From the NCBI RefSeq assembly GCF_030247195.1, contig NC_080672.1, positions 94,498,113 through 94,562,112 on the forward strand: a DNA stretch of 64,000 bases, written 5' to 3'. The notes beneath the pieces are model-generated. The model was not told the origin of the DNA. It saw only the letters and a list, made by a program, of their open reading frames with translations, and did no database searches. The stretch comes from Topomyia yanbarensis. Taxonomy: Eukaryota > Arthropoda > Insecta > Diptera > Culicidae. Below are positions 46,104 to 56,380 of this stretch, piece by piece (the first letter of the stretch is position 1; each line of letters begins with the position of its first letter). The position numbers and the translations under genes are program-made.

Positions 46104-46788
46104 CCCGGTCAGCGTGGCAAGTTAGTAAAAGTTGAGCAAAGCGAAATTGATGCTGGCAGAGTTTCTGCGAGCATTTTGCGCGATTTGTGCGAGAATTCTG
46201 GCAACGAATTCGCTCAAATGCAACAACTGTTTTTGACAGAAGCGGTTAAACCAACCGATGCTGCTCACTTTTATCCAGAATCCAGAAAGAAATGTACGGC
46301 CAAGATCTCTGCACGCTTCCTGCCACATCTTTGTCAGATGTTTTGCTCGATTCGTGCTAAATTCTACCAGGTAGGAATTGCCAGGATCTTTGCACAGTTT
46401 ATGTCCGAGTTATGCCAGGGTTTTGCTCGGTTCCTGTTAAAATTTGCCAGAAAACGCAAGCGAAACCTAGAAAAACTCTAGAAAGAGAACTGCGGAGACT
46501 CCATTTTGGGTCGATTGAATTCGCGTTTAGCTGTCAAAAAATGAATCCAATCGAACATTGCCTATCCTTATAACATTGGACGTGTTGCCATACAATGCTA
46601 GGGCATACGTTGCCAAAAATGCTGTTTTTTTCTCCGCAGTTCTCTTACTATGAGTTTTTCTAGCGAAACCGAATTCGTCCTAGCTCAACTAACCCGACAA
46701 GATACGCGCAGAAATCTGACAGGGCTGCCAAACCAAGACTTACAGAAATCTAGCAGAGCGGCCTCTGCCAGAAAATTTGCTCACTGGG
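46104..46788. mobile_element. Insertion 1 in the foldback arm (TA target, CCC..GGG ends)
   Basis: Ends CCCGGTCAGCG and TTGCTCACTGGG; TA at 46102-46103 and 46789-46790. The uninterrupted left arm reads gaacatagttgctgtcgcta at this point (as reverse complement), proving the insertion. 685 bp. The 128-codon frame at 46095-46481 straddles the junction and is not a gene; it is made of degenerate ttttgc/gccagg repeats. Confidence 0.8.
46467..46663. mobile_element. Hairpin element nested in insertion 1
   Basis: agagaactgcggaga (46484-46498) and tctccgcagttctct (46631-46645) are perfect inverted repeats, extended outward by ctagaaaaactc / gagtttttctag. About 197 bp in total. It is a third layer of nesting, or an internal palindrome of insertion 1. 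Confidence 0.6.
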
Positions 46789-46803
46789 TAGTTGCTGTCG
46801 CTA

Positions 46804-46951
46804 CCCATTGAGACGTCCAAAAAATTGTTTCAAAATCGTTCAACACGGGTCCAACGATGGACGTTCGTTGAACGGTTAATTGGACGTTGTCCAAATTGGT
46901 CCAACGAACGTCCTTCATTGGACGATTTTAAAACCAACCGTTCTTAGAGGG
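46804..46951. mobile_element. Insertion 2 in the foldback arm (148 bp, TA target)
   Basis: Ends CCCATTGAGACG and TTCTTAGAGGG with TA at 46802-46803 and 46952-46953. The left arm reads gtcgctaccttgatg without it. Internal ggacgttcgttg / caacgaacgtcc makes a hairpin. Non-coding MITE. Confidence 0.8.
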
Positions 46952-46997
46952 TACCTTGATGTATTTCAGTAAGATGTGCATCTTGACTACTTTGCTG

Positions 46998-47467
46998 CAG
47001 TGTTGCGAAATTTCAAAATCAGTTACCTATTTCTGCTTGCATTTACCGAAACCGACATTCAGATTCAACGCCTTTCTCATTCATTCACTTTCCAACTGAC
47101 TGAAATTTCATGCAGAATCGAATGCTTGAGTGCAGAGGAAATATAAATTCATTCACCAACCAAAGCATTCATTTGTTATTATGTCGACAGTATACAGGCA
47201 GAAGTTAGCATCTTCTACATTTTAGAGCATAAGTGAACTGCGTAATGTATATCTGGTGCACTTTGGATCGATAATCCCTCTTAGAGCCAGCATAGAAATA
47301 AAATTCACTTTGGTTCTGAAACCGAACATGTCCGTACCTGAAAGCGCTGCGTCGGCAGAACGAATGACGATGGAAACGAACCAAAAATTTCATTCATCGC
47401 AGCGGGCATGAATTGAATTTCGTTTTCTTTCAAGTTCATGCAGCGATGTCAATTTTTTTAAGCTCTG
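46998..47467. mobile_element. Insertion 3 in the foldback arm: hAT-like, 8-bp duplication CTTTGCTG
   Basis: CTTTGCTG at 46990-46997 and again at 47468-47475 flank a 470-bp segment with ends CAGTGTTGCGAAAT and AAGCTCTG (CAG..CTG). The left arm shows a single ctttgctgtcatttcg site. The interior has many attcattc/gaatgaa words and no protein. Confidence 0.85.
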
Positions 47468-47485
47468 CTTTGCTGTCATTTCGTA

Positions 47486-47952
47486 TGATGTGCGCCTTGA
47501 ATCAAAATCAATAATAATTTTCAATAACTATTATTTGAGAACCTCGCAAAATTAAGAGAAAATTTAGTTACGTTTTTCATTTTTCTGTTGAAATCAACTA
47601 ATTAGGAAAACAATAATTTGTTTTGTTATTTTCATCATCGAATGGTTTTCAGTGTAGGAGAATTTAATCGGTCGTGGGACGGATTCAGGCCATAATATTT
47701 GACCAAGTAGATATTCATGCAGATATATGTTATCAATGGAAAGCTGGAGGCCATAGCCAACTACTGGCGAAAGAATTAAATTGACTTTATCAACAAACAA
47801 TATAATGAGTTTTTTTTTAATGTGTTCATTTTTACCAACAATTTTTTTAATCGATTGTAGACCCCCGAAATAGAGAAAATATAGAATAACACATCACTAG
47901 ATATGGAAAAAATTAATTATCAAATCCTTCAGTGGCATAAAGAGCAAGGCAT
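47486..47952. other. Gene-free stretch
   Basis: No gene or repeat recognised. Confidence 0.35.
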
Positions 47953-48121
47953 TAGGTCTGTTCCAGTACCAGGAGAAACTGGAAGTACTCCGGAGAAAAT
48001 CGTTCCTGTACTCTCTTCTTCTCTTTTTTCTTCTTCTGGTAGCAAACCGGAGTAAAAAGGAGCAAAGATTGTTTTGCTCCTGTTTACTCCGGAGTGACTT
48101 CCGTGTACTGGAACAAACCTA
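47953..48121. mobile_element. MITE, TIR TAGGTYTGTTCCAGTAC
   Basis: taggtctgttccagtacc and gtactggaacaaaccta are inverted, extended inward by actccggag motifs on both sides. 169 bp, hairpin-forming. Contains a tcttcttctcttttttcttc run at the centre. Confidence 0.75.
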
Positions 48122-48475
48122 TTATTTCCAATTTTTGTTGGTGTGTTCGTGCCATTCGAAGCCAACCCCCACACCCTCCCATAGTGTTTCTAAATAGGCA
48201 AAAACGTGATAAAAATATTTTGACCTTGAAAAATGATCATTTGAACTATAGTATCATAAGCAAATTTGTACATAAAATATTTCCCATTTTAAAGATAGGA
48301 TTTTTGTTTGATGATCACTCCTCTGAGAACAAAACTTTTGATGGTTATTTATGAAAATAAAAAAACTACCTTTTGGCGTATTTTCTTAAGGCGGACAAAA
48401 TCTTAGAACACTTTGAAAATCACCAGAAAAGGTTATGTAAAAAAGGTGCAACATAGAAAACTCCATAAATGTCTA

Positions 48476-48560
48476 TTAACCCTTTCATGCCCAATTTTGT
48501 CCTAGCGCATACATGGTTCCGAAACTATTTTTCCTTCACACTGTGCAGTTTCTCACCCAA
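48476..48560 (+). repeat. TTAACCCTTTCATG repeat, terminal fragment (copy 3)
   Basis: ttaaccctttcatgcccaat then ttccgaaactatttttcctt matches the first ~75 bp of 1093-1530; the rest diverges. Confidence 0.55.
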
Positions 48561-49340
48561 ACGCAAAATGAAGAACTATTTTGAGAGTGCTTTCCATTGG
48601 CTTCTGCTGGCAGAGAGCTTTCCTTTTAGGAACTAACAAGAGGGACGCTGGCGGCAAATTGCTTGCTTATTGATTCCACGACGTTCAAACGCACAATGGA
48701 GAATTTTTGCTATAGACAGTAATGGTGGAGCTTCTTAACACGTCTGGTGGCGGGGACAATTTTGAGAGCGCTTTTCGTAGGCTAGTCAATTCGTTATAGC
48801 CATGTTGTTGCTCGTTTGGTACGCGAGCAATGAATGATTGCAATGAACTTTTTTGCATTAATGTTTGTTTATTTTTATGGCTGTTATAATGTTGTACATA
48901 ATAAGTGATCAGCCCTTTGGTTGCCATCTTTGTTATTATAATATATGCTGCTTAGTTAGTTTTTATGACTTGTTTCTAGTTTTGCCTTTTAAACATTGTG
49001 GTAGTTCAACAATTTAAAAAAACTTACCAATCTTATGTTAACTTTAAAATGCATTAAAGTTTTTAATTATTGCTACTTCTGAAGTGAAGCACACCTCTCC
49101 AAGTTTTGCACAAAATTGTTGGAATTTACGTTATGGGGTATCCAGGGATGCCAATTGTTGTTCTTGTCCAGGAGGCAGATTGGGGACTATATTCAAGATT
49201 TTATTTTATATGCGCTGGACCCCCAGTCTGTGTCCTGGCACAACATACGTGTACTGCATACTTGATGGCGGGGTAGAAATTTTTGTTTTGTAGACAGCCA
49301 TGTGATTCTTGAGGCTCAGCTTAGATGTTCTACATATTAG
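48561..49340. other. Gene-free stretch
   Basis: No recognised gene; frames at 48685-48927 (-) and 49084-49293 (+) lack motifs. Confidence 0.35.
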
Positions 49341-49600
49341 CGGGTACAAGGACCAGATGAGTATGTTTTATTTGCTGATGATTTTGTCAACATAGGACCT
49401 GAAGATCAGATGTCCGTCTAGTGTTAGAAAAAGGTGACCTCTTCGTTAGACCAAAGGATGAGGGCATCGCCAAATCGAATTTTACAGTTTTCAAACAGAA
49501 AAAAAAAACCTTTGCAATCTTGAATGCGGCAACAGGATGATCATAGTTTTCGTTAGGGAATCCAGGCCTCTCTGTAGGTTGTTTGTCAAAGCATTAATGA
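49341..49600 (+). pseudogene. Possible reverse transcriptase fragment (FADD box)
   Basis: gatgagtatgttttatttgctgatgattttgtc at 49356-49388 translates DEYVLFADDFVN, the layout of the Jockey-type RT catalytic box. Frameshifted sequence follows with Lys-rich FTVFKQKKKTF that could be the post-box segment. Only this short motif supports it. Confidence 0.3.
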
Positions 49601-49673
49601 GGGTTGCTGTGTCATCAGTAAGCTGTGACATGACTTCACTTCCCGCAAGAGGTGAATTAAGTATTCCGTAGAC

Positions 49674-49907
49674 CAGCGGTTCTCAACCTTTTCGTACCAC
49701 GGACCCCTTAGAAATCACCCTGGGTTGCTGCGGACCCCCACGGATAAACATCGATTTTGTGTGCTATCAATATGTTATTTTCATTTTGTTAGGATACAAT
49801 ACTTGAAATTTCAATATGCACTCCGAAAGTATACTTTTTTTCGCGGACCCCCAGCAACTATTTCACGGCCCCCTAGGAGTTCGCGGATCCCAGGTTGAGA
49901 ATCACTG
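49674..49907. mobile_element. hAT MITE with perfect 8-bp duplication CCGTAGAC
   Basis: Ends CAGCGGTTCTCAACC and GGTTGAGAATCACTG are inverted with one or two differences. CCGTAGAC occurs at 49666-49673 and again at 49908-49915. The interior carries gcggaccccc motifs near both ends. 234 bp, non-coding. The terminus matches the widespread hAT type with CAG(C/T)GGTTCTCAACC ends. Confidence 0.93.
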
Positions 49908-49915
49908 CCGTAGAC

Positions 49916-50559
49916 TAATAATTAATTTAATTAATCGATCAATCTGGAATTTTTAGTGGATGTTCCTTATTATATCAGCTACTTTGAGTACAAAAAAAAT
50001 TATTGGAATGACCACATCATTTTTTCCGATCGGAAAACTCAACTTGCGAATCTTTTCTAAAATCCACGTCGAGACATTTCAGCCATGCGCCACCAAGCCG
50101 TGTGCCGAATTACGCGCATGTTCACTTTGCATTAGAGCAAGCGAAAAAAAAACAGTTTGACGTTTATTTTTGTTTCGTTCGCACTCATTTGTGTCACATA
50201 TAGTAACAAATCGACGAAACTCTAGTTTATCTCGCGATAGGCAATAAATATTTGATTTTCGTATATAGATATATAGGTTTCCCTTAACGAGACAATAATT
50301 GTTGAATCATATGCAATATGTATATGATTCAAGATAACATGTCTTGAATCCACCATCGAGCCTAGTTTGCATACCGTACATAACTAGACTCACTGTTCTT
50401 TATCCACCCACCAATTTTATATAGGTTTTTTTTAAATTATTTATTTTAATAGGCTATTTACCACAGTGACATCAATCCTACAATCTTCAAATTTTAGATA
50501 GGTTGAAAGTCATCATATACTTCTAATTAGAAAAATCTTTATGGTTATTGCATTCAACA
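49916..50559. other. Gene-free stretch
   Basis: No gene recognised between the MITE and the 3' end of the GMC gene. Confidence 0.35.
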
Positions 50560-50565
50560 TTTATT
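50560..50565 (-). terminator. AATAAA polyadenylation signal, GMC oxidoreductase
   Basis: AATAAA on the - strand only about 15 nt beyond the stop codon, implying a very short 3'UTR. Confidence 0.6.
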
Positions 50566-50580
50566 CAACAATAAAATGTT

Positions 50581-52305
50581 TCATCTATTAAAAAAATTTA
50601 CCTTCAAAAAATAATTTGCCAGGGCTGCAACCACAGAATTAGGATTCCCACTGGGTAAATTAGGCATCACAGATCCATCAACGACGTAAACATTGTCTAA
50701 TTTGTGCACTTTGAAATCCTTGTTAGAGACAACTGCTTCCGGGTCATGGTCAGCTCCCATTCGACAAGTACCAACAGGATGGTACAGGGTTAGCGTCAAA
50801 GACCTTATGTAGCACTCCCAGTACGAATCGCTTCCGAACTGAATGTTTTCACATCCTGGAAATGGTTTTGGATTAATCTCCGCCCCTAAATCTCGCATGG
50901 CTGGTTGGCTTAGTATGTGCTGAAGTATTTTTAGACCCGTCGTTAGAAGATGAATATCTTGCTTCTCTCGAAGATAGTTTGGTTCAATAATAAGATTGGA
51001 ATGTGGATTATTGTTCTTTATTCGAACATGTCCCCTACTCTGCGGATGAAGTAGAATAGGAAGGATAGTAACGGATTGCTGGCCCTGGTTCACCAATGGT
51101 TCAAAATAGTGCTGCCAAATGTCCTCACGTAGATTGATCAAATTCCGCAGATGCAATCCTGTATCAATTGTAATTCCCACTGGGAGCACCATAAATCCTA
51201 GGTTATGAGTAAAACTAGAATCTAAATTTACAAACCCAAGACATTCACATCCTCCGAAAGATAAAGACGAATTCATTCCTCTGTTTGTGAGGTATTTCCA
51301 TATGTTTGAAGGATGTATTAGGTCCATTGGTTGCATGGGCATTCGTTTCGACAGAAGTACTAAATCCATGCCAGTAGTGATATGATCTTGGAGATTTTCA
51401 CCCACCGGAAGGTCCACAATCGGCTGAATACCTGCTGCTATTAGATGCAATTTGGGTCCAATTCCACTCTGCAGAAGAATTTTAGAGCTACCAATTGTTC
51501 CAGCAGCCAGAATAATCCCTTTCACAGCACTTATTTCGTATGTTTGCCCAGCTTTGTTAATTACAAGCCCGGTTCCTTTGCTATTCTGAACGATGATTTT
51601 AGTCACCTCAGCATTCAAGATGAGTTCATGTCCTAGCTGCAAATTTTGCCAGTTGTGATGGCTTGCAGTTGAACGTCTCCCTCCTTTCGTGGTTACGTTT
51701 GGTCTATAGAAAAGACTTTCATTAAGTCCTGCTTGATCTGCAGCTTTTATAAAAGCAGTGCTTAAATCGGTTTCAAATTGTGTCTGTTCCATTGGAATCA
51801 TCGCATCGTCTCCCCATCGTTCAAAGTATTCTAGAAACGATTGTAATTCATCTTCGCGATCGAACCACCCAATAAAATCTTTTATCTCTGCTCTGTAATG
51901 TATCATATTGTTAAGCATGTGTGTTCCACCGAAGACCTTACCCATTGGCCAAGCGCTGCGATTTTCGACCAGCGCTCCACAGGCATCCTTTTGTGGCTCC
52001 GTACGGTACTGCCAATCGTAGCGTGTTCCTTGCAACAGCGGTTGCAGCAATGGCACATCCAGCAAACCAGATCGCATTGAACCTGCTTCCACGATGAGCA
52101 CATCCTTGGACGGAATTTTTGCGGCGATAATGGAACCTGCTGTACCGGTTCCTACAATGATGTAGTCATATTGGCGCTTTGAAGGTGTGTTGGAATAATA
52201 CCACCCGTAAAAATAGTAGGAACCATTTAGTATGATGCACAGTATTGTCGTTCCGAACAAATAGAAAACATAGCTAATCCAGATGGAGAAATTCAGATGA
52301 ATCAT
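50581..52305 (-). CDS. GMC-family FAD oxidoreductase, membrane-anchored
   Basis: Flavoprotein of the glucose-methanol-choline oxidoreductase family, 574 residues, intronless and intact. Residues 7-29 are a hydrophobic N-terminal anchor or signal. The ADP-binding fold is YDYIIVGTGTAG (G52, G54, G57) with the acidic end VEAG (E73). GMC signature 1 is the WPMGKVFGGTHMLNNMIHYR region (119-138); signature 2 is GTIGSSKILLQSGIGP (269-284); DLPVGENLQDH follows at 298. The C-terminal catalytic pair is H509 (HPVGTCRMG) and N554 (SGNPNS). Insect relatives include glucose dehydrogenase and Drosophila ninaG; signature 1 here departs from the usual LGGSS..N so I leave the substrate open. Start chosen at the only ATG before the anchor. 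Upstream is a TATATATA stretch at 52340-52350 on its 5' side. Confidence 0.93.
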   Translation of the reverse strand: MIHLNFSIWISYVFYLFGTTILCIILNGSYYFYGWYYSNTPSKRQYDYIIVGTGTAGSIIAAKIPSKDVLIVEAGSMRSGLLDVPLLQPLLQGTRYDWQYRTEPQKDACGALVENRSAWPMGKVFGGTHMLNNMIHYRAEIKDFIGWFDREDELQSFLEYFERWGDDAMIPMEQTQFETDLSTAFIKAADQAGLNESLFYRPNVTTKGGRRSTASHHNWQNLQLGHELILNAEVTKIIVQNSKGTGLVINKAGQTYEISAVKGIILAAGTIGSSKILLQSGIGPKLHLIAAGIQPIVDLPVGENLQDHITTGMDLVLLSKRMPMQPMDLIHPSNIWKYLTNRGMNSSLSFGGCECLGFVNLDSSFTHNLGFMVLPVGITIDTGLHLRNLINLREDIWQHYFEPLVNQGQQSVTILPILLHPQSRGHVRIKNNNPHSNLIIEPNYLREKQDIHLLTTGLKILQHILSQPAMRDLGAEINPKPFPGCENIQFGSDSYWECYIRSLTLTLYHPVGTCRMGADHDPEAVVSNKDFKVHKLDNVYVVDGSVMPNLPSGNPNSVVAALANYFLKVNFFNR

Positions 52306-52479
52306 GTTGGATTTTTTAATTTAATTTTGAACCATTGTCAGTATATATATTTTTAAATCATTATGCACTCGCCGGGTACTGGAGGACACAGAATCAGCAA
52401 ATCAGCTGATATTAATTTATGAATGAACATTGTTTTTGTTTGATTTATTTATGTATGTCTCATTCGTATATCGACCGCG

Positions 52480-52788
52480 ATGGCCATTAGTCGACAAAAG
52501 GAATACACGATTAATTATTATTGCCGAAAATCAGGTAATAAAACCAAATCGATCATGAATCGACCAAAGGGCCGAAGACGCAATGATATCGAATCGAGAA
52601 AAATAGCTTTGAAAATTCGCTTCAAAAAATTAAATCGTATTTTAACAGTGTTTGCATACTGCGCTTTCAAATGTATTGAAACACTTCAAAACAATACTAG
52701 TTTTCGTAAGCATTACGAAAATATTTTATATAATAACGTTTTCGTTGATAAAATTGAAAAAAATATATTTCGCCTAGTGTTGTTATGA
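52480..52788 (+). CDS. Small basic open frame, hypothetical
   Basis: 102 codons from an ATG in gcgatgg context, diverging from the GMC gene with 174 bp between starts. Very Lys/Arg/Ile/Asn-rich (e.g. NRPKGRRRNDIESRK), no motif recognised, and composition follows the AT-rich background. Could be a chance frame; listed because it shares a possible bidirectional promoter with the GMC gene. Confidence 0.15.
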   Translation: MAISRQKEYTINYYCRKSGNKTKSIMNRPKGRRRNDIESRKIALKIRFKKLNRILTVFAYCAFKCIETLQNNTSFRKHYENILYNNVFVDKIEKNIFRLVLL

Positions 52789-53808
52789 AATGTTGATTAG
52801 GCCATTTTTGAGTCGCCCTCTTATTTTGACCACTCACAATTTCGCCCTGCAATGTCGCCAGAAAACAAAAACCAAATGTGGGTTTCGCCGTGCTTGCCGG
52901 AGGGGAAAATTTGTTATTTTTCCCGGGCGTATCAAGCAGTTGGTTTTTGTTTAGGGCGACACTGTTTACGGGCTTTGTAAACAATGATGCTGTCAATTTC
53001 GCCCGTACACACTACCTTAGAAATGCAGAGGCGTAATCCGCCTGGCGGCTTGTTTACAGTCGAAAGTCGGTTCCGCCGTTTTGTTTTTTTATTGATTTTC
53101 ATGAAGTGTGAATCATTTATAAATGAGTTTTTATATTTATTATGAAGTATTTTTACTCCTCTTTAAGATATTACTCAAATCTCCGTTTGTGTACATTTAT
53201 TATATAGGCCCATTTGTCGGTTCACGATCGAAATAGCCAAATAGTGCGAATGTCACTTATGGCGATTTCGCTTGAACCCGAAACTGGGTCAGGTTCTAAC
53301 CAAATACAAATATGTGTCCTCACTTGTTTTAGTAAATGAGGTTAAGTAACCTTCTAGAACTAATTTATTTAAAGGTTACATTTTTATCGATTTTTCGTTC
53401 ATTTCTCGAAAATCTTAATAGTGACATCGCCATTTTAATGATTCAGAATGTTTTCAAAGAGCTTTTCTTTGGCATAATATACTTATCTCTACTTGTTTCC
53501 ATGTGTTTGGGTAATTGAACTTGAATATTATTCTATTCTTGCCTTGAACCCATACAATCATCTCTTTTCGTTTGGCGCAAAAAAAATTTCATCACATCTT
53601 TCCATATGCAAAAACGGCGATTTCGAACCCACTGCATTTGTGATGTTATCGCGCTGTATTCACTATTATTGTTCGTGCTTTTCCAAAGGAGACACGACGA
53701 TTAACTTTCGTTGCAGCAAAAATCATATCAAAATTCGGCGCACGATTCGTCGGAATACAACAACAGAGCAGACTTTCGTCGACTGCTGTGAATTGTGATT
53801 GAACTGTG
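52789..53808. other. Gene-free stretch
   Basis: No gene. Several tttcgcc / ggcgaa words between 52800 and 53060 (gtcgccctc, tttcgccctg, tttcgccgtg, gggcgacac, tttcgcccg) suggest a decayed repeat. Confidence 0.35.
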
Positions 53809-54698
53809 CAGTAGAGTGGGACATGGTTATATGAAAAAAAAAATTTTGCTCCGAGTAACTTTTTGGGTCCCATTTAGCTCCCGGAACAACTCTGCAAATT
53901 TTTAGCTCGATCGGTGAAACTATATTTTTGCGCCCACTGTTTAAAGTTTACATGGGATTTCGTATGGGGAAATTGTCTTTTGCAAATTAATTCTTCCAAG
54001 AGTCGCCCGTTATCTTCTAAAAATAAACAGATGTCTGAAATAGGAAATTTGTCAAGGAAACAAAGTCTAGAAGACTGCGAAACGATCTGATGCTTGTGAA
54101 AAAAGTTATTAAGCAAAAACCGATTGATGCCCTGAAGAATGATGAAAATTTCACTTTTCATAGCATCACTGCTTCTGACGGTTTTATTATATACAAAAAT
54201 TTTAACTTTCTCTTATTATGTACAAAAGAAGCCTCAATTTTTCCATCAAAATCTTGCGAAGTGGCCAAATAGTATAGATAAACGATTTAGATACGTTAAG
54301 AGAGGATTAAAACAAAATTGCGTATAATTGGACAACCAACAGCAGTGGTGCTAGAAAAAATGAATATTTTATCAATCGTCAGAGCATCAATCGGTTTCTG
54401 GTTAATAACTATTTTCTCAAGCATCAGATCGTTTCGTGGTTTTCGAGACTTTTTTCTTCGTTAAATTTCCTATACAAGCCACATAACGATATATTTTTAA
54501 GAAGTAATGGGCGACTCCTGGAGGAATTATTTTGTAAAAGTTTACTTTCCCATACAAAATCCCATGTAAACTTTAAACAGTGGGCGCAAAAATATAGTTT
54601 CACCGATCGAGCTAAGAATTTGCACAGTTGTTCTAGGACCCAAATGGTACCTAAAAAGTTGCTCGGAGCTGGAATCTATTTTTTGTCCCACCCTACTG
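53809..54698. mobile_element. Foldback element, arms ~340 bp, TIR CAGTAG(A/G)GTGGGACA
   Basis: The left end cagtagagtgggaca and right end tgtcccaccctactg are inverted. Shared arm blocks, all mirrored, include tagctcgatcggtgaaacta, gcgcccactgtttaaagttt, acatgggatttcgtatggg, gtcgcccgttatcttc and aaacgatctgatgcttg, then tcgattgatgc near the loop. Spacer about 200 bp. 890 bp overall. No transposase. Confidence 0.85.
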
Positions 54699-55690
54699 TG
54701 CAGCTGACAAAGTTAACTGATAAATCAAAATAAATTCAGCCTTCAGTTCTGTGGCGCCATCGAACGAGTTTACATAGAACTAATCATCTGCCCATTTCCC
54801 AAACCTAAACTACAACAGAGCATCGCAAAGCGCGTGCATTTTTTCTGTTCTTTATTTCAATGCTTACGGCTCATTTGGGAAGATCGTTCTGTTCGCACCG
54901 ACATGAAAGCGAAGAGAATGGCAGATAAAACGAAATCATCAAAGAGAAAGGAGCACAACATTCTTAAGCGCATTAACTAAGCCGTAAAGAATGAGGGATA
55001 GCCACTGGAAAAAGTTTACTGGAAGAGTCTGTTTGAAAAGTACTTTTCGGTTCTCGTTTTCATCCTGCGGGTGCCAATACAGATTGAAGGGATCCATAGC
55101 TAAGTCAGTCTGCCGGAGCGCGCCCGTTTTTTTTTTCAAATAATGAAGTGTTCGGAAACCATTTTTATATTCTGCCTATAAAATCTTTGGTCATTAAATA
55201 AATATTACTATAAGAAATAACTACTTGGTCTTTTTTGGATTTATTTTCCTTTAGAAAACTTCACTATAAACGCTGTCCTCGGAGATTTCATGAATAATGC
55301 AAACAGTTCTCCAAACAAAATCATTAAAATTTACTTCATTAGTACTAAATATTTCCCAACAAAGTAGTAATATTTGGAAATTGAAATTTCTCTCAACAAT
55401 ACATGAATATAATACAATACATGAATATAATATTCGACATATCATTGATTAGAATAACATTTTCAAAATTTAGCTCCGATCAAATACAAAAATGGATTTC
55501 ATCGATTTTCTATTGATCGTTTCATTCCATTTGCTATTCTTCTCACTCTATTTCACACACTGAAAGAAATTTGTGCGTTCAATAAGAACTAGAAAAATGG
55601 TGCTGGAACTAGGATCTGCCCCTAGTACTGGAATCACCAAAATGATGTTGTCGAAGGTTTGTTCGTGGAATTTGACAGTGGGATATCTTG
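54699..55690. other. Gene-free stretch
   Basis: No confident gene. A 66-codon - strand frame (54939-55139) reads DLAMDPFNLYWHPQDENENR, less repetitive than its surroundings, but no family is recognised. Confidence 0.3.
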
Positions 55691-55845
55691 TACCTTTAGC
55701 ATCTTTTCTTGACCCCTATCCTTTGGCGGGGATAACTGTCGAAAATGTTAAACCGTGTGGCTAATTTCACTGTCAAGGAAGACCGATACTGTCAAACGAG
55801 TACGCATTTGCATTTTCGTAGAAAATCAATTAAAAACCATTCTAA
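55691..55845 (+). repeat. Family P, copy 2, left part
   Basis: gataactgtcgaaaatg, gtcaaggaagaccgatactg and tttgcattttcgtagaaaat match family P copy 1 (27090-27640). Interrupted by the MITE at 55846 and resumed at 56260. Confidence 0.65.
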
Positions 55846-56259
55846 GAGCATGTTCAGGAGTGTTTTAGTTTTAGATTTATAATTTTGATGGTTCTATAAT
55901 ATAAAACTGAAAATTTTAAAACTGGAACTTTCTGTACCCAGCAGTAGTTTTAGCGGATGTTCTATTCAGTTTAAAATTCATGTCTCACCATTCCTTCAGT
56001 GTTACTGCATTCAAATTTATTTTTCCCCAGTCTATCGGGTCTAAGTGTCTGTGCTGAAAACTTTGCATGTATTTAAAACACAGTTCTAAACGTGTTTTAA
56101 AATCAGCAACAGATAGAACGGAGTCGTATAACAGTTTTAAATTTTGAAACAAAACTGTTCGAAATTATAAAACAAAACGCTCTGCTGGGGATGTGAATGT
56201 TTCAGTTCCAGTTCTACTTTGAAACTCCTATATAAAATAAAACGCTCCTGAACATGCCC
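55846..56259. mobile_element. MITE, TIR G(A/G)GCATGTTCAGGAG, TAA duplication (Harbinger type)
   Basis: gagcatgttcaggagtgttt and ctcctgaacatgccc are inverted. TAA lies at 55843-55845 and 56260-56262. Family P copy 1 reads ccattctgaag... ie cattctgaagttttcaagg without the insert. A 3-bp TAA/TTA target and GGGCATG-like ends fit PIF/Harbinger. The interior is rich in aaaactg/cagtttt words. 414 bp, non-coding. Confidence 0.8.
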
Positions 56260-56380
56260 TAAAGTTTTAACGGTTGAACCTATATATTGCTATATTTAAA
56301 AAGATGAACTCTATCGGTTAATGAAATAAAAGTATTAATATTTACTTCATTTAATAAACCAATTCTCGAAGAACATAAGA
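56260..56380 (+). repeat. Family P, copy 2, right part
   Basis: agttttaacggttgaacct then aaagatgaactctatcggtt and catttaataaaccaattc match 27505-27590. Confidence 0.6.

Larger units (their letters stand above)
43908..47485. mobile_element. Foldback element with ~275-bp arms, right arm interrupted three times
   Basis: The left arm (43908-44182) and right arm (45895-46103, 46791-46803, 46952-46997, 47476-47485) are inverted copies. Shared blocks include aatttttttcaatcaaaa.. type inner ends, cagcttggaaagct/agctttccaagctg, gttatgc..gcataac, caagatgcat and catacgaaatgacagcaaag. Removing the three insertions gives about 2.26 kb with equal arms. The interior (44183-45894) contains two copies of ttccataccttcatccgtcgg (44551 and 45659) and no recognised protein. 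Confidence 0.75.

Noticed and set aside
46095..46481. 128-codon frame as a gene
   Set aside because: It starts in the foldback arm and crosses the junction into insertion 1, so it arose by insertion; sequence is degenerate repeats.
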